Program-made: the position numbers and the translations under genes
The notes under the pieces: model-generated
The model's database searches: none
What the model was told of the DNA's origin: nothing
The model's input: only the letters and a program-made list of their open reading frames with translations
In this document: positions 1 to 7,141 of the stretch, piece after piece
Numbering within the stretch: the stretch's first letter is position 1
How the letters are laid out: the number at the start of each line of letters is the position of its first letter
NCBI GenBank assembly: GCA_013151965.1
Contig: JAADHF010000078.1
Location: forward strand, 1 to 42,702
Length of the DNA stretch: 42,702 nt
Origin: Spirochaetota bacterium
Lineage (GTDB): Bacteria; Spirochaetota; Spirochaetia; SZUA-6
Direction: 5' to 3'

Positions 1-300
1 CCTGCGAGCGCATATTTTAATATAGGATCATTGATATATGGAGCTGTTGTACCAATACAAGTTTCGATGGAATTTAATAGAATAATAGTTACTGCAAGGC
101 GCTATATAGTTAAACCGCAGGTCATAGAAACTTTTATTAGATCATATGACAAAAAAAGTATATTTTTTAATACTTTTCAGGATCTGCTTAATAATAAATC
201 CATAATTTCAGGCGGAATTGAGTACCATTATTGGGTAAAAAAGAGAAATAAATGGATTTTACAGCTGCCGTATGAAATATTAGTGGCAATGGATAATTAA
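1..300 (+). CDS. Hypothetical protein, C-terminal part (gene runs off the left edge)
   Basis: The reading frame is open from base 1 to a TAA at 298-300, so this is the last 99 codons of a longer gene. A TTG at 31 could be read as a start, but the frame continues upstream of it without a stop. The end is rich in aromatic and basic residues and alternates hydrophobic and polar positions (for example GGIEYHYWVKK), which would fit beta strands. I do not recognise the family. It faces the next operon convergently. No function is assigned. Confidence 0.5.
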   Translation, partial: PASAYFNIGSLIYGAVVPIQVSMEFNRIIVTARRYIVKPQVIETFIRSYDKKSIFFNTFQDLLNNKSIISGGIEYHYWVKKRNKWILQLPYEILVAMDN

Positions 301-413
301 TTTAAAAATATTTTTTTTAAATAACTCGTAGTCCTTGCTTTATGTCACAGGTTATTAACGATCCCATTTTCGGGAAAACATTTTAGGAAGATGAAGAACT
401 ACATTTGTATTTA

Positions 414-905
414 TCACCTAAAAGGACCAATTGGAATAGAATAACCAATTTCAATATATGGTATCGCAGTAGAGACATTCTCTACTGATGAGGTTTTAGC
501 ATTATATTTTAAATTGCCTTCTACAAATCCTACCATGGCGTTAATGAAAAACTTTTTATAACTTATGCCAATCGAAGGGATAAGTCCGAGATTCAAACTA
601 AAAGAAAACCCTTCCACCTTATTTCCGAAAATCAGTTTTACACCAACCGCAAGTGGTACCGGAGGTCCGTTATGAATATAACCCAGCCAGCCTCCAAGTG
701 AAAAAATATTATTAAACCTGTATACATATGCTACTCCTATAGAAGAATATGCAGGATTTGGCATATCTGCTGAGATAGAATCAAAGACTCTTTTATCAAT
801 AACCGAACCAATCTGCAACTCTACTATTGAATGAACAGGATTACTAAAAACACTTATATTAAGAATTAATGCTATTGCCAGTCCTAATACTATTTTCCGT
901 ATCAT
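414..905 (-). CDS. Small secreted protein, probable outer-membrane beta-barrel
   Basis: About 163 residues. The start at 905 is chosen because it has a good ribosome binding site (GGGAGATAAAG) and leaves a 13-bp gap after the upstream gene. A longer start at 938 would overlap that gene and put charged residues before the signal peptide. Residues 1-22 form a classical signal peptide (MIRKIVLGLAIALILNISVF). The rest is Gly- and aromatic-rich with alternating hydrophobic residues (VAYVYRF, GGWLGYIHNG, IEIGYSI), as in small outer-membrane barrels. No enzyme motif is seen. It is the last gene of the sugar-import operon starting at 5553, so it could be an envelope component of that uptake system; that role is inference. 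Confidence 0.6.
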   Translation of the reverse strand: MIRKIVLGLAIALILNISVFSNPVHSIVELQIGSVIDKRVFDSISADMPNPAYSSIGVAYVYRFNNIFSLGGWLGYIHNGPPVPLAVGVKLIFGNKVEGFSFSLNLGLIPSIGISYKKFFINAMVGFVEGNLKYNAKTSSVENVSTAIPYIEIGYSIPIGPFR

Positions 906-918
906 CTTTATCTCCCTG

Positions 919-1593
919 CTAATATTTACGGGAAGCATAATCGATTACAAGCAGATGAACCGGTTCGGCATCTTCTGTGATTGCAGGAAATCTTCCGAGC
1001 TGTTCATAGAACCTGTTGTCCGTTCTATCGTCATTAACGGAACTGACCTCCCCTGCCAGCACTCTGCCGTTTTCCGCATAGAACCGGTGATATACATACG
1101 GCTCAAGACATATACTCCCGCCGGGGGTCAGAACAACTTTGCCTCCGGGAACCACTTTTTGTGGTATACTATCCACCATTACTTTAACCGTACTGTCTGC
1201 GAACTGTTCCTTATCGTCCGAGTTGTAAAGCTCTATTATCAAATTGCCTCCGCCCCGGTTAATAATATCTTCCATCTTATTCCAGTGAAAGTGAAAAGGA
1301 GTTTCCTGATTCTCATCTACAACCATTACCTTTTCGCCGTATATCTTGTTTGGTTTTTTGTTTAATCTTAAATTTCCGTTTCTCAGGGTAAAGAGGATAA
1401 GCCCCCGTTCTTTAAAACTGCCGCTTCCGAAGTCGGTAATATCCCACCCCAGCATATTATCCGTTATTTCTTTATATTCCTTTCCCTTCCAGTCTGCCGG
1501 GCTCCAGTATCCCCACTCAGGAAGATAAAAATTCATTCTGTTCATAAAACCAATGGAATCTGTCAGTAATTCATTTATCTCACTTCGTTTCAT
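919..1593 (-). CDS. D-lyxose ketol-isomerase-like cupin
   Basis: 224 residues, the usual length for the DUF1498/D-lyxose isomerase family, which interconverts D-lyxose and D-xylulose (and often D-mannose and D-fructose) in the cytoplasm with a divalent metal. The cupin metal ligands are visible: H101 and H103 in FHFHWNKMED, E108, and H169 in YVYHRFY. The N-terminal segment (NFYLPEWGYWSP) and LGWDITDFG also match the family. It lies 9 bp downstream of a ROK sugar kinase in an operon with a sugar ABC importer, so an import, isomerise and phosphorylate route is the simplest reading. The exact sugar cannot be fixed from sequence. Confidence 0.85.
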   Translation of the reverse strand: MKRSEINELLTDSIGFMNRMNFYLPEWGYWSPADWKGKEYKEITDNMLGWDITDFGSGSFKERGLILFTLRNGNLRLNKKPNKIYGEKVMVVDENQETPFHFHWNKMEDIINRGGGNLIIELYNSDDKEQFADSTVKVMVDSIPQKVVPGGKVVLTPGGSICLEPYVYHRFYAENGRVLAGEVSSVNDDRTDNRFYEQLGRFPAITEDAEPVHLLVIDYASRKY

Positions 1594-1602
1594 TGTATAC
1601 CT

Positions 1603-2640
1603 CTATGTCTCCATATTAAATATTTTCAGATCCATAGCTGCAACTGCCAGCGCAGCATAATCACCTATGTTTTCTCCTAATTCGGAAGGGAGAATTCTGC
1701 AGATCATGCCCGATTGTGATAGTGCTTCTTCTCTTATTACTGTTTCCGCCTCGGGTTTTAAGAACCGGCAGCACCTTGTAAAGATACTTCCGATTACTAT
1801 TACCTGCGGATTAAGAAGGTCTATAAGTATCGAGAGCCCTTTGCCCAGGTAATATCCGCTGATTTTAAGAATATCAATGGCATCTCTGTCGCCGGCCTTT
1901 GCCGCGTCGCAGATCATTTTTGCCGTGATTTTATTCGCTTCTTCTATAGTGGGGGAGAACTTTACAGTTATGCCTCTTTTAATTTTTTTTAGAATTTCTG
2001 TTTTTCCGAGATTTGCAATCCCTGCACCGCTGCAGAAGCCCTCGAAGGAACCGGGCTTGCCGTATCCTTCCGGTCCGTCTTTTTCCAGCCGTATATGTCC
2101 AGCCTCACCTGCAAAGTCATTTGTTCCCGTATATAGCTTTCCGTTAAAAATCAGACCGGCACCAAGACCGGTTCCGAAGGTAAGAAAAACCATGTTTTTG
2201 CTTCCGCGCCCGGCACCATACATCCACTCCGCTATTGCGCCTGCATTGGCATCATTCTGCAGCCTGGCCTTTATTCCGAACCTTCTCTCTACTATTCTGA
2301 CTATCGGGATATTATCCCAGCCCGGCAGATTGGGCGGTGAAAGTATAATGCCGTCTTTACTGTTTAAGGGCCCTCCGGAGCTGATCCCAATGCAGTGAAT
2401 TTTTCCGGAGGCTTCTCTGTTATTTTTTATCAGTCTTTCGGCATGTGTCAGTATTTTTTCTATATAGCCATAGGGATTCCCGTTATGTTCCGTTGCAAGA
2501 GTTATCTTATCCGCAATTACCGGTTTACCGCCTGCTCCGGATATGCTTTTTCTCCCGGCAGCCGTGCCTGACAGGTTCCCAAGCACGACACTGCACTTTG
2601 TTCCCCCGATGTCGATTCCGAGTAAGTATTTTTTGTCCAT
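1603..2640 (-). CDS. ROK-family sugar kinase
   Basis: 345 residues, beginning with the ATP-binding phosphate motif LGIDIGGTKC (residues 7-16) and with no DNA-binding domain in front, so a kinase rather than a repressor. A ROK-like QNDANAGAIAEW segment carries the catalytic region and FAGEAGHIRLEKDG keeps the ROK histidine. The usual zinc cluster CxCGxxGCxE is missing and replaced by FEGFCSGAGI, so this is a zinc-less ROK kinase, as in some allose/fructose/mannose kinases. It lies between the importer ATPase gene and the lyxose-isomerase-like gene, and probably phosphorylates the imported or isomerised sugar. Substrate unknown. Confidence 0.85.
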   Translation of the reverse strand: MDKKYLLGIDIGGTKCSVVLGNLSGTAAGRKSISGAGGKPVIADKITLATEHNGNPYGYIEKILTHAERLIKNNREASGKIHCIGISSGGPLNSKDGIILSPPNLPGWDNIPIVRIVERRFGIKARLQNDANAGAIAEWMYGAGRGSKNMVFLTFGTGLGAGLIFNGKLYTGTNDFAGEAGHIRLEKDGPEGYGKPGSFEGFCSGAGIANLGKTEILKKIKRGITVKFSPTIEEANKITAKMICDAAKAGDRDAIDILKISGYYLGKGLSILIDLLNPQVIVIGSIFTRCCRFLKPEAETVIREEALSQSGMICRILPSELGENIGDYAALAVAAMDLKIFNMET

Positions 2641-2712
2641 ATTAAACAGATTATTCCGGTCTTTTCGTTAAATGTCAATTATCCGAACAGCCGGTAAAAC
2701 ACAGCTTCTATC

Positions 2713-3495
2713 CTATTTTTCAAGTCTTCCTGCAATAACTTCTATGAGTTCTTCCGGATTCGTATCTTCCTTTTTGATATTGGCATAGGTTTTGCCGTGC
2801 TGCAAAACAACAAAGCGGTCGGAAACATCATAGACCTCATAGGCGTTATGTGAGATAAGAATAACGGAGAGACCTCCCTCCTTGGCTTCCTTTACGAGTT
2901 GGAGCACCCATTCCGTTTCTGTTACGGAAAGAGCTGCAGTCGGTTCGTCGAGAATCAGCAGCTTTGCACCGAAATAATTCGCCCTTCCGATAGCTATTGC
3001 CTGCCTCTCTCCGCCGGAGAGGAAGTTTACCGTCTCGTGCATGGCGCGAATATTTTTTAAACCTACTTCCTTTAAGGAACGGGATGCAATTTTATTCATC
3101 TGCCGTTTATCTAAGAATTTAAAAAATGCAAAACCTTTCCGGAGCTCTCTGCCCATAAAAAAATTACGGGCAATTGACATTATGTTTACAAGGGCAAGAT
3201 CCTGATAGGCTGTTTCTATGCCGGCACTTCTCGCGTCTTTAGGAGAACTGAAGTCTGCATGTCTGCCGTCAAAGTAGATATTTCCGGAAGAAATCTGGTT
3301 ATATCCGTTTAGGGCTTTTATAAGTGTAGTTTTTCCAGCTCCGTTATCACCTAAAAGCCCGACAACTTCGTTATAACCGACTGTAAAATCAACGCCGTCG
3401 AGGGCAACAACTCTTCCGAATTTTACCCGAATATTTTCCATATATACCAGATTATTCTTAATGAGTTTTGTTTTTTGTTCATCCGTAATAATCAT
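2713..3495 (-). CDS. Sugar ABC importer ATP-binding subunit (FrcA-like, single domain)
   Basis: 260 residues with a single nucleotide-binding domain, as in FrcA-type members of the ribose/fructose class rather than the double-domain RbsA form. Visible motifs are Walker A GDNGAGKTT (about 48-56), Q-loop TAYQDLAL, signature FLSGGERQ, Walker B LLILDEP and H-loop SHN. The start overlaps the permease stop by four bases (ATGA), so the two are translationally coupled. It is closely related to the ATPase half of the kinase fusion at 7142-8605: both share GIETxYQDLAL, RNFFxGREL and IAIGRANYFxAKLLILDEP. By eye I estimate 55-60% identity. It should energise the permease at 3492. Confidence 0.92.
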   Translation of the reverse strand: MIITDEQKTKLIKNNLVYMENIRVKFGRVVALDGVDFTVGYNEVVGLLGDNGAGKTTLIKALNGYNQISSGNIYFDGRHADFSSPKDARSAGIETAYQDLALVNIMSIARNFFMGRELRKGFAFFKFLDKRQMNKIASRSLKEVGLKNIRAMHETVNFLSGGERQAIAIGRANYFGAKLLILDEPTAALSVTETEWVLQLVKEAKEGGLSVILISHNAYEVYDVSDRFVVLQHGKTYANIKKEDTNPEELIEVIAGRLEK

Positions 3496-4469
3496 CCTGC
3501 GACTACCTTTCTGATTTTAGTATTTAAAATTACCGAAAGTACTAAAAAGACTCCGATAAATCCCTGATACCAGTAAGAAGGAGCGCCGGCGAGTATGAGT
3601 CCGCTTCTGAGTACTCCAATAAGGAATGCTCCCATAAATGCACCGACAATACTTCCGTAGCCTCCTGTAAGTAGAGTTCCTCCGATAACCGCAGCTGCAA
3701 TAGCTTCGAGTTCGAGCTGCATTCCCGCTGTCGGATCTATACTGTGAAACCTCCCGAACATGGTAAAACCGGCGAGTCCGGCCATTACGGAACAGATAAC
3801 AAAATTAATCATTTTTACTTTAAAAACATTTACACCAACTGCTTTTGCCGTACCTGCGTTACCCCCGACTGCAAAAGCATGATTTCCGAATTTTGTATTA
3901 TTTAATATAACGGAAAAGAGTATTGTTGCTGCAATAAACCATATTCCGGATGCCCTTATTCCTAAAAATAGTTTTCCACCAAGAGCATTTAAAAAATCTG
4001 TGTTTGCCCCTAAAAAATCAATGGGAAAACCGCCGGATACTGCAAGGAGTAAGCCTCTGAAAAGCATCATTGTTCCAAGAGTAGCAATAAAGGATGTGAT
4101 TTTTGCCTTCATGACTATGATACCGTTTAGAAACCCGATCGATCCTGCAAAAACAAGGCCTATTAAAAAGGCAATAAATATAGGTACACCGGAATTGGAC
4201 AGTAATGCTCCTAACATCGGGGCCACTGCAAAAACCGAACCTACGGAAAGATCAAATTCACCTGCAATCATCAGCATTGCGACTCCGACTGCAATAATGC
4301 CAAGCTCGGAGGTGGTGGTGAAAATCCCGATAAAATTATCCCATGTCATAAATTTATCGGAGAGCAGGGTAAAAATTATCATCACCACTATTAAACCGGA
4401 CAGAGACCCGATTTCCTTTATCCGCAGTATTCTGTCAAAAAAAGTTTGTAACTTTCTTTTATTTTCCAT
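3492..4469 (-). CDS. Sugar ABC importer permease (RbsC/FrcC type)
   Basis: About 325 residues of mostly hydrophobic helices (8-10 membrane segments). It has typical BPD_transp_2 signatures, including AGEFDLSVGSVFAVAP and AAAVIGGTLLTGGYGS near the C terminus. Two in-frame ATGs exist at 4481 and 4469. The GCGAGG ribosome site touches the first ATG directly, so 4469 is favoured. It lies between the binding-protein gene (79-91 bp gap containing a hairpin) and the ATPase gene (4-bp overlap). It forms the inner-membrane channel for the sugar bound by the protein at 4561. Confidence 0.92.
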   Translation of the reverse strand: MENKRKLQTFFDRILRIKEIGSLSGLIVVMIIFTLLSDKFMTWDNFIGIFTTTSELGIIAVGVAMLMIAGEFDLSVGSVFAVAPMLGALLSNSGVPIFIAFLIGLVFAGSIGFLNGIIVMKAKITSFIATLGTMMLFRGLLLAVSGGFPIDFLGANTDFLNALGGKLFLGIRASGIWFIAATILFSVILNNTKFGNHAFAVGGNAGTAKAVGVNVFKVKMINFVICSVMAGLAGFTMFGRFHSIDPTAGMQLELEAIAAAVIGGTLLTGGYGSIVGAFMGAFLIGVLRSGLILAGAPSYWYQGFIGVFLVLSVILNTKIRKVVAG

Positions 4470-4504
4470 ATATAGAATCATCCTCGCTTTTTTATTTAAT
4501 AATT

Positions 4505-4538
4505 AAAGGGAGAGTATATTTTATAACACCCTCCCTTT
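4505..4538 (-). terminator. Hairpin between binding-protein and permease genes
   Basis: AAAGGGAG (4505-4512) pairs with CTCCCTTT (4531-4538) around an 18-base loop in the gap after the binding-protein stop. In the leftward transcript it is followed by AATTATTAAATAAAAAAG rather than a clean U-run, so it looks like a leaky attenuator or 3'-end stabiliser that would keep binding-protein mRNA more abundant than permease mRNA. Confidence 0.5.
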
Positions 4539-4560
4539 GATGTCTAATATTTTATTAATC

Positions 4561-5553
4561 CTACCGGTATCTCTCTTTTACCATTTCTTCAACTACACCT
4601 ACATTGCTTTTGTCTACGATAGCAGGACCGGTAAGAATATCACCGTGCGGAATTAAACCGTACTTATTATATAGAACGAGTAATCCGATCGGCAGATATC
4701 CCTGGAGGTACTGCTGTTGTTCAACGGTAAAAACCAATTTTCCATCTTTAATTGCATTTATTATAGTATTCGAAAGATCAACTGCTCCTTGTTTCACTTT
4801 GCCTGAAAGCCCCTTGTCCTGCAATAATTTTAAAACAGGATGCGTGTCCAGAGGACCTAGTGTAAATACAGCATCGGTATCCGGATGTTTAGTTAGATAT
4901 GCATCCATAATCTGATAGGTTTCTGAAGCGTTCGGAGATGTTGCTAACCTGTCAACAGGTATTCCCTGAGCTTTAAAAACTTCAGTAATTCCCTTTGCCC
5001 GCAATTCAAGCCCGGTATGGCCAACCTCGTGGATAGAAACAACCCCTCTTTTGGGTTTGCCCGGAGCGAATTCTTCAAGCATTCTTTTAGCAGCTTCAAT
5101 TCCAACCTTGTAATCATCGGCGCCTACATAGACGAGGTACGGTATCTTGTCCGGAAAACTCCGCGTATCCGGAACGTTTATGGCTACAACCGGTATTCCT
5201 TTTTTAATGGCGTCCTTTAACGGTTTATCCAGAGCTTTCTGATCCGTAATTGTTACAACAAGACCGTCCGGTTTTGCCGCTATTGCTGTCTCCACCATGT
5301 TGACAAGCTTCTGGATCGAGAATTTTTCAGGGCCCAGATACGTGACGTCGACGTTAAACATTTTTCCGGCATCCTTTGCGCCTCTCATAACAATGCCCCA
5401 GAACGGATCGGCAGGTCCGCCGTGTGTAACAACATAGAATTTCATCTTTTTGCCTGATGGTTTTAAAGCTTCCTGTTTGCCCGCTGCAAAAAGTGAGAAT
5501 GACTGCAGGAAAATTAATCCTGTAACCATTAAGATGGCTAGAGCCTTTTTCAT
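4561..5553 (-). CDS. Sugar-binding periplasmic protein (RbsB type)
   Basis: 330 residues. The first ~23 are a signal peptide ending LFAAGKQEA, with no lipobox cysteine. The mature part has the two-lobed type-I periplasmic binding fold: PADPFWGIVMRGAKDA at the first helix, AAKPDGLVVTITDQKAL, KGIPVVAINVPD, and GAVDLSNTIINAIKDGK near the C terminus, as in ribose/xylose/inositol-type binding proteins. Ribosome site AGGAGG lies at good spacing before ATG 5553. It is the first gene of the importer operon and directly follows the sigma-54 promoter at 5595-5610, so its expression should depend on the NtrC-type regulator encoded just upstream. The ligand is not identifiable from sequence. Confidence 0.92.
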   Translation of the reverse strand: MKKALAILMVTGLIFLQSFSLFAAGKQEALKPSGKKMKFYVVTHGGPADPFWGIVMRGAKDAGKMFNVDVTYLGPEKFSIQKLVNMVETAIAAKPDGLVVTITDQKALDKPLKDAIKKGIPVVAINVPDTRSFPDKIPYLVYVGADDYKVGIEAAKRMLEEFAPGKPKRGVVSIHEVGHTGLELRAKGITEVFKAQGIPVDRLATSPNASETYQIMDAYLTKHPDTDAVFTLGPLDTHPVLKLLQDKGLSGKVKQGAVDLSNTIINAIKDGKLVFTVEQQQYLQGYLPIGLLVLYNKYGLIPHGDILTGPAIVDKSNVGVVEEMVKERYR

Positions 5554-5594
5554 TAGAACCTCCTTGATTTTTTGGTCTTTTTAAAAGAATTATG

Positions 5595-5610
5595 TGCAAT
5601 TTTTATGCCC
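5595..5610 (-). promoter_or_regulatory. Sigma-54 (-24/-12) promoter of the sugar importer operon
   Basis: Read leftward the sequence is GGGCATAAAAATTGCA, against the consensus TGGCACG-N4-TTGCW. It has the invariant GG-N10-GC spacing and a full TTGCA -12 element. The -12 C is at 5596, placing the start of transcription near 5584, about 30 bp before the start codon at 5553 with its AGGAGG site. The gene immediately upstream encodes a sigma-54 activator with GAFTGA, which strongly supports the call. Confidence 0.8.
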
Positions 5611-5685
5611 ATTATGTAATATTTTAACATATATTTACCGCAGGAGATGCCCTTTATTGATTATTGTTTGTGATGTATGAAATTG

Positions 5686-5763
5686 CATAATATTTATTTA
5701 TATTAGTACTGGAGTTTTGATATTTAAAGCCGTAAAAGTTACTCTTAAATATTATGACATAAT
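5686..5763. promoter_or_regulatory. Candidate upstream activator sites (enhancer) for the sigma-54 promoter
   Basis: A perfect 13-bp palindrome ATTATGACATAAT lies at 5751-5763, about 170 bp upstream of the predicted start site, within the normal enhancer range. The 10-mer AAATATTATG occurs at 5747-5756 and again in inverted orientation at 5686-5695, about 61 bp apart (roughly six helical turns). These are the best dyads in the 240-bp gap between the response-regulator stop and the importer operon. Binding by the regulator at 5794-7137 is inference. Confidence 0.45.
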
Positions 5764-5793
5764 TGCTGAAATCAACCATTGTGGCGGATTATA

Positions 5794-7137
5794 TCAACCA
5801 CTATTAAGTTTGTATTTACTCATCCGGTATCTTAAAGTACTGCGTGTAATTCCCAGCTTCCTTGCGGTTTTTGAGATATTCCAGCCGCATATGTTTAAGG
5901 TATCGGTAAGTAATTTCTTTTCCACGGCAGAGAGCCGGTTTAACTGGCGGCTGTTATCCTCATCCATTGGGCCGGCCTGCCCGGTATCAAATTCCAGGGA
6001 AATATCGGAGAGGCGTATAATCTTTTCGGAGTTTAATACGACAGCTCTTTCTATTAAATTTTTAAGTTCCCTGACATTTCCCGGCCAGTTGTAGTTTAAG
6101 AAAGCCTCTTTAACCTCTTCCGAAATACCTTCTATCTTCTTTCCCATTTCGGTAGAATACTTTTTTATAAAATATTCGGTTAAAGGCAGAATATCCTGCG
6201 GTTTTTCCCGTAAAGGAGGAATGTTGATGGTAATGGTATTAATTCGGTAGTACAGATCTTTTCTGAAAGCACCCTGTTCTACAAGTTTCTTTATATTATG
6301 GTTTGTTGCACAGATAAACCTTGTACTGATTTTTATCGTTGTATTGCTTCCCAGGGGTTCAAAACTGCTGTCTTCTAAAAGCCGCAAAAGTTTGGGCTGT
6401 ATATTTAAGGGAAGATCTGCTATTTCGTCAAGGAAAACGATGCCGCCGTCTGCAATACGCAGCTTCCCTTTAAAATCTTTTGTTGCTCCTGTAAAGGCGC
6501 CCCGTTGAAAACCGAATAGTTCGCTTTCGAACAGGGTAGGCGGTATGGACGGGCAGTTAATTCTTATAAACGGTTTTTTCTCATCATCCATATTATGAAT
6601 CATTCTGGCGATCAGCCCTTTCCCTGTCCCGCTTTCACCTGTTATTAGTACGGGGGTAGGAACCTTTGCTATCTTTTTGACCATATCCATTATATCTTTC
6701 ATGGATTTGCTTCTGTAGATGAGATCACCCTTATTAAAAATTTCCCGCAGAAAGGAATTCTCGTTTTCGAGTTTATCCATCTTAAATACGGACCTTACCG
6801 TATGCCTTATTACATTCCTGTTAAAGGGTTTTGTGATAAAATCATATGCTCCCATCTTCATGGCTTCCACTGCGGTTTCTATGGAACCATATGCGGTGAT
6901 AAAGATCAGCGGTATTTTCTTATTATTCTTTTTAAGATATTCCAATATTCCCATTCCGCCGATGCCAGGCATCCTTAAGTCGGATATTATAAGATCAAAA
7001 ATATTATTATCTTCGAGTAAATTAACGGCCTCCCTGCCGTTACCGGCAGTAATGACGGAAAATCCGTCTTTTTCTAGATTCATTTTAAGAACAATACACA
7101 TATTCGCTTCATCATCTACAACAAGAACTCTTTTCAT
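5794..7137 (-). CDS. NtrC-family sigma-54-dependent response regulator
   Basis: 447 residues in three domains. Residues 1-120 are a receiver with the acidic pair DDE at 8-10, phospho-acceptor D53 in ISDLRMPG, T81 and K103 (ITKPF). Residues about 135-375 are an AAA+ sigma-54 interaction domain with Walker A GESGTGKG (167-174), the sigma-54-contacting GAFTGA loop (213-218) and Walker B VFLDEI (234-239). Residues about 405-447 form a Fis-type helix-turn-helix (ISKTARKLGITRSTLRYRM). Every feature needed for an active enhancer-binding protein is intact. It starts 4 bp after the ABC-ATPase/histidine-kinase fusion, its obvious cognate kinase, and its stop is followed by the sigma-54 promoter of the sugar importer. 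Confidence 0.95.
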   Translation of the reverse strand: MKRVLVVDDEANMCIVLKMNLEKDGFSVITAGNGREAVNLLEDNNIFDLIISDLRMPGIGGMGILEYLKKNNKKIPLIFITAYGSIETAVEAMKMGAYDFITKPFNRNVIRHTVRSVFKMDKLENENSFLREIFNKGDLIYRSKSMKDIMDMVKKIAKVPTPVLITGESGTGKGLIARMIHNMDDEKKPFIRINCPSIPPTLFESELFGFQRGAFTGATKDFKGKLRIADGGIVFLDEIADLPLNIQPKLLRLLEDSSFEPLGSNTTIKISTRFICATNHNIKKLVEQGAFRKDLYYRINTITINIPPLREKPQDILPLTEYFIKKYSTEMGKKIEGISEEVKEAFLNYNWPGNVRELKNLIERAVVLNSEKIIRLSDISLEFDTGQAGPMDEDNSRQLNRLSAVEKKLLTDTLNICGWNISKTARKLGITRSTLRYRMSKYKLNSG

Positions 7138-7141
7138 GCTG

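Noticed and set aside
955..1365. Plus-strand frame opposite the lyxose-isomerase-like gene
   Set aside because: The opposite strand encodes an obvious cupin with metal ligands and operon context; this frame has none.
1877..2398. Long open frame on the plus strand opposite the ROK kinase gene
   Set aside because: It is the antisense shadow of a well-supported kinase and has Pro/Leu/Ser-rich nonsense content with no motif.
4000..4506. Open frame on the plus strand opposite the permease gene
   Set aside because: It is complementary to a clear membrane permease; no ribosome site or family features.
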